From Plasmodiophora brassicae (Eukaryota > Endomyxa > Phytomyxea > Plasmodiophorida > Plasmodiophoridae): DNA of 64,000 bases. The DNA lies in the NCBI GenBank assembly GCA_039704465.1, contig JASFAU010000006.1:186001-250000 (forward strand). Reading direction: 5' to 3'. This document shows, piece by piece, positions 62,216 to 64,000 of the stretch. Each line of letters opens with the position of its first letter. Within the stretch, counting starts at the first letter, position 1. Made by a program: the position numbers and the translations under genes. The notes below the pieces were generated by a model. It saw only the letters and a list, made by a program, of their open reading frames with translations. It did no database searches and was not told the DNA's origin.

Positions 62216-63371
62216 ATGCACTGCGGCGCTGTTGACCGGACCGATGAGTTCTTCGCGACCGCCGATTCGTTTAGGAAACAGGGATCGGCGCCTCAGGTCC
62301 CGTCCATCAGGCGTCGTCCGTGGCGCATACGTCTGAACGGATTCCGATAGACACCCGCCGCTGCTGCTCCGCTTCCTGGCCCCGCGTCTGCTGTCCAGTT
62401 CAACACGGCGGCGACACAAGTCAGCAGGATGATTAACAATACGACAGCCAAATTGGAAAACCTTGCACGAATCGCCCAGACAAGGACGTTGTTCAACGAC
62501 CCCGGGTAAAACGCTCTGACGTTTTTATTGTACCACTGGATATTCCGTTTAACGGGTACCATTCATAGGGAGCAGATTGCCCAGTTGACGAGCGTGATCA
62601 AGGCCGACCTGGGCACGATATCGAACGAAATCGACCTCCTATCCAGATTCGGCGCTGAACATCAGACGGGAAACCGTCACGTGGACAGTCACACCAACGG
62701 CATCATCAAAGACCTACAGTCGCGAGTTGCTGAGCAAACTCGACAGTTTCACGACGTCCTGAAGATCCGGTCTGCCAATATGAAGGAGCAGGATTCCAGA
62801 AAGGAGCGATACACAAAGCGAGCCGCGCCGTCGGCGTCGACATCGTCACATGGCTTAAGGCATCGACCAGGTATGATATTTGCTTGTCTACGCTGTTCAC
62901 GTTTATTACCGTTTCGTTCCCATAAGAGTTTCGCCGGTTCAACCGTTGTGTGGCATTTCAATGTGTTGACTTCGGTCAGTGACGTCGGCTGCGAAAGACA
63001 TGTTTCAGGAGTCTGCTTCGGCGTCAACAGCAATCGATATCGATCTGGAGCAGCAACAAGCACTGCTGCCGCAGGCGTCGTCAGGAGCGGATGCGTACCT
63101 GGACAGTCGCGCGTCGGCGATCTCCACAATCGAGACTACGATGCAAGAGCTCGGCGAGATGTACCAGCGGCTCGCTGTCCTAGTGGCTGGGCAGGGAGAG
63201 CAACTCGAGCGAATCGATGACAACATCGGGAGGACTCTAGACAACACTAGCGCCGCCCATGAGCAGCTGGAGATCTACTGGCAAAGAATGAAGTCGAATC
63301 GCGGACTGATTATCAAGGTGTTCCTTGCACTGATCATATTCGCGATCATCTTCATTGGTGTCATTGCCTAG
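62216..63371 (+). CDS. STX5: syntaxin-5 / Sed5 Q-SNARE
   Basis: A 309-residue Golgi Qa-SNARE from exons 62216-62296, 62351-62505, 62569-62870 and 62980-63371; the frame is exact and introns are 54, 63 and 109 nt. The N-terminus has the Sed5 peptide-like VDRTDEFFATADSF. The Habc region reads FNTAATQVSRMINNTTAKLE, NLARIAQTRTLFNDPG and IAQLTSVIKADLGTISNEID. The SNARE motif reads ASAISTIETTMQELGEMYQR, LAVLVAGQGEQLERIDDNIG; the zero-layer Gln is in GQGEQ. A C-terminal anchor reads GLIIKVFLALIIFAIIFIGV. The first intron starts GTCCCG. Start ATG 62216 gives a short leader before the Sed5 peptide, as in homologues. Confidence 0.9.
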
Positions 63372-63512
63372 TGCGCCGCCAGCATATCGATAAATATGTC
63401 CAGAATATTATACACGACGGTACCGACGAGAACCGGGTGGTTGTTAACGGAACGATGTTTGTATGGGTCTACGTGAGTGATGAAGTCGAGCCTAATTAAT
63501 GCAACGTAGTCG

Positions 63513-64000
63513 TCAGTGGCGCTTGGCCCGACCTCGAGATGGAGATCGACATGAACGCGACCTCTTCCTAACAGGTGATAGCGAATCGGGCAGCGGCCTG
63601 CATAACTGAACGACACGGCCGCATAGAACGGTGTTGTCTAGCACTTCCACCGCTCGTCGCATGGTTCGACCCGACAGGAAATCGATGCGTCCATACTTAT
63701 GGCCGTTGCAGACCCAAACGTCGTAGAACGTGTCCGTCGGAAGGTCTGGCATGCGGTCGAACAGCCATGCGCGCAAATCCCTGTCGAGTTGATGGAGCAT
63801 CCTATCAGTTTGCACGGCAATCGGCTTTCGAGGCGTGCGTTCTGTACTTTGGAGTCGCTTCGAACGGCATACCCAACACGACAACGCGGTTGTGCTCAGC
63901 GGCGCTGGTTGCTCGCTGTGACCGCTCCCGTTTCATTCGACGCCGAAGCGCTTGCTGTTCCTGAAGGTTGGCGAGGAATCGTTCCAGGTTATGGTTAGGC
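63513..64000 (-). CDS. RRM protein with basic Arg/Ser tail, 3' part
   Basis: The gene runs off the right edge. An upstream exon (63860-64000) reads RFLANLQEQQALRRRMKRER and then RVVVLGMPFEATP, the first RNA-binding strand (RNP2-like) of an RRM. After an intron ending CTGATAG, the next exon has LHQLDRDLRAWLFDRM, YDVWVCNGHKYGRIDFLSGR and AVEVLDNTVLCGRVVQLCRP, the RNP1-like strand and the last helix. The tail is SPVRKRSRSCRSPSRGRAKR with the stop at 63513. It is probably an SR-like RNA-binding protein of splicing or mRNA handling. The identity cannot be given from this part. Confidence 0.65.

Overview
The window is nuclear DNA of a compact eukaryote, very probably a protist. Most genes are broken by short GT-AG introns. 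Those I could delimit are 35 to 109 nt, mostly 48 to 66 nt, and often carry a CTAAC or CTGAC branch-point-like motif. Genes lie on both strands with little space between them. Coding DNA is GC-rich, and there are no operons or bacterial signals. The gene set is general eukaryotic housekeeping plus secreted ankyrin-type proteins. A small-genome parasite such as a plasmodiophorid (Rhizaria) would fit, but that placement is inference from style only.

Layout. 0-12 kb: an ankyrin-like multi-exon gene with an 18-bp in-frame repeat, an N-motor kinesin, a GPI mannosyltransferase (PIG-Z/SMP3 type), a DUF2196 plus RanBP2-finger protein, a Pmp3-type peptide, a probable mitochondrial protein, Vps55 and proteasome alpha-5. 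11.5-22.3 kb: a small membrane protein, the tRNA t6A ATPase TsaE, a 1836-residue HEATR5/Laa1 protein in one exon, a [2Fe-2S] ferredoxin with an enlarged cluster loop, acyl-CoA-binding protein and a secreted permuted-papain-like protein. 22.3-30 kb is poorer in genes and rich in mobile DNA: a secreted ankyrin protein, a 1592-bp PIF/Harbinger foldback element, a second 924-bp inverted-repeat element and a Gag-like fragment with a long hairpin. 30-50.5 kb: a multi-pass membrane protein, PEBP, delta-COP, a THP3/LENG8 protein, class I myosin, a disordered protein and a MAP3K-epsilon/Cdc7-type kinase with armadillo repeats. 51-55 kb: a complete pogo-type transposon with a multi-exon transposase, flanked by a diverged inverted fragment and a Gag relic. 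55.5-64 kb: a secreted hypothetical protein, RBM25, a small nuclear-looking protein, a kelch protein running into a PKA-type kinase, syntaxin-5 and the 3' part of an RRM protein.

The genes share no pathway, but several themes recur. Membrane traffic is represented by Vps55, HEATR5, delta-COP, syntaxin-5 and myosin I. RNA processing is represented by RBM25, THP3 and an RRM protein. Signalling kinases are MAP3K-epsilon and PKA. The most unusual observations are an in-frame 50-nt intron that would join the kelch propeller to the PKA-type kinase, the near-perfect giant palindrome of the Harbinger element, a pogo transposase extended by a helical-hairpin region and a C2H2 finger, and the ferredoxin with 15 residues between its first two cluster cysteines.
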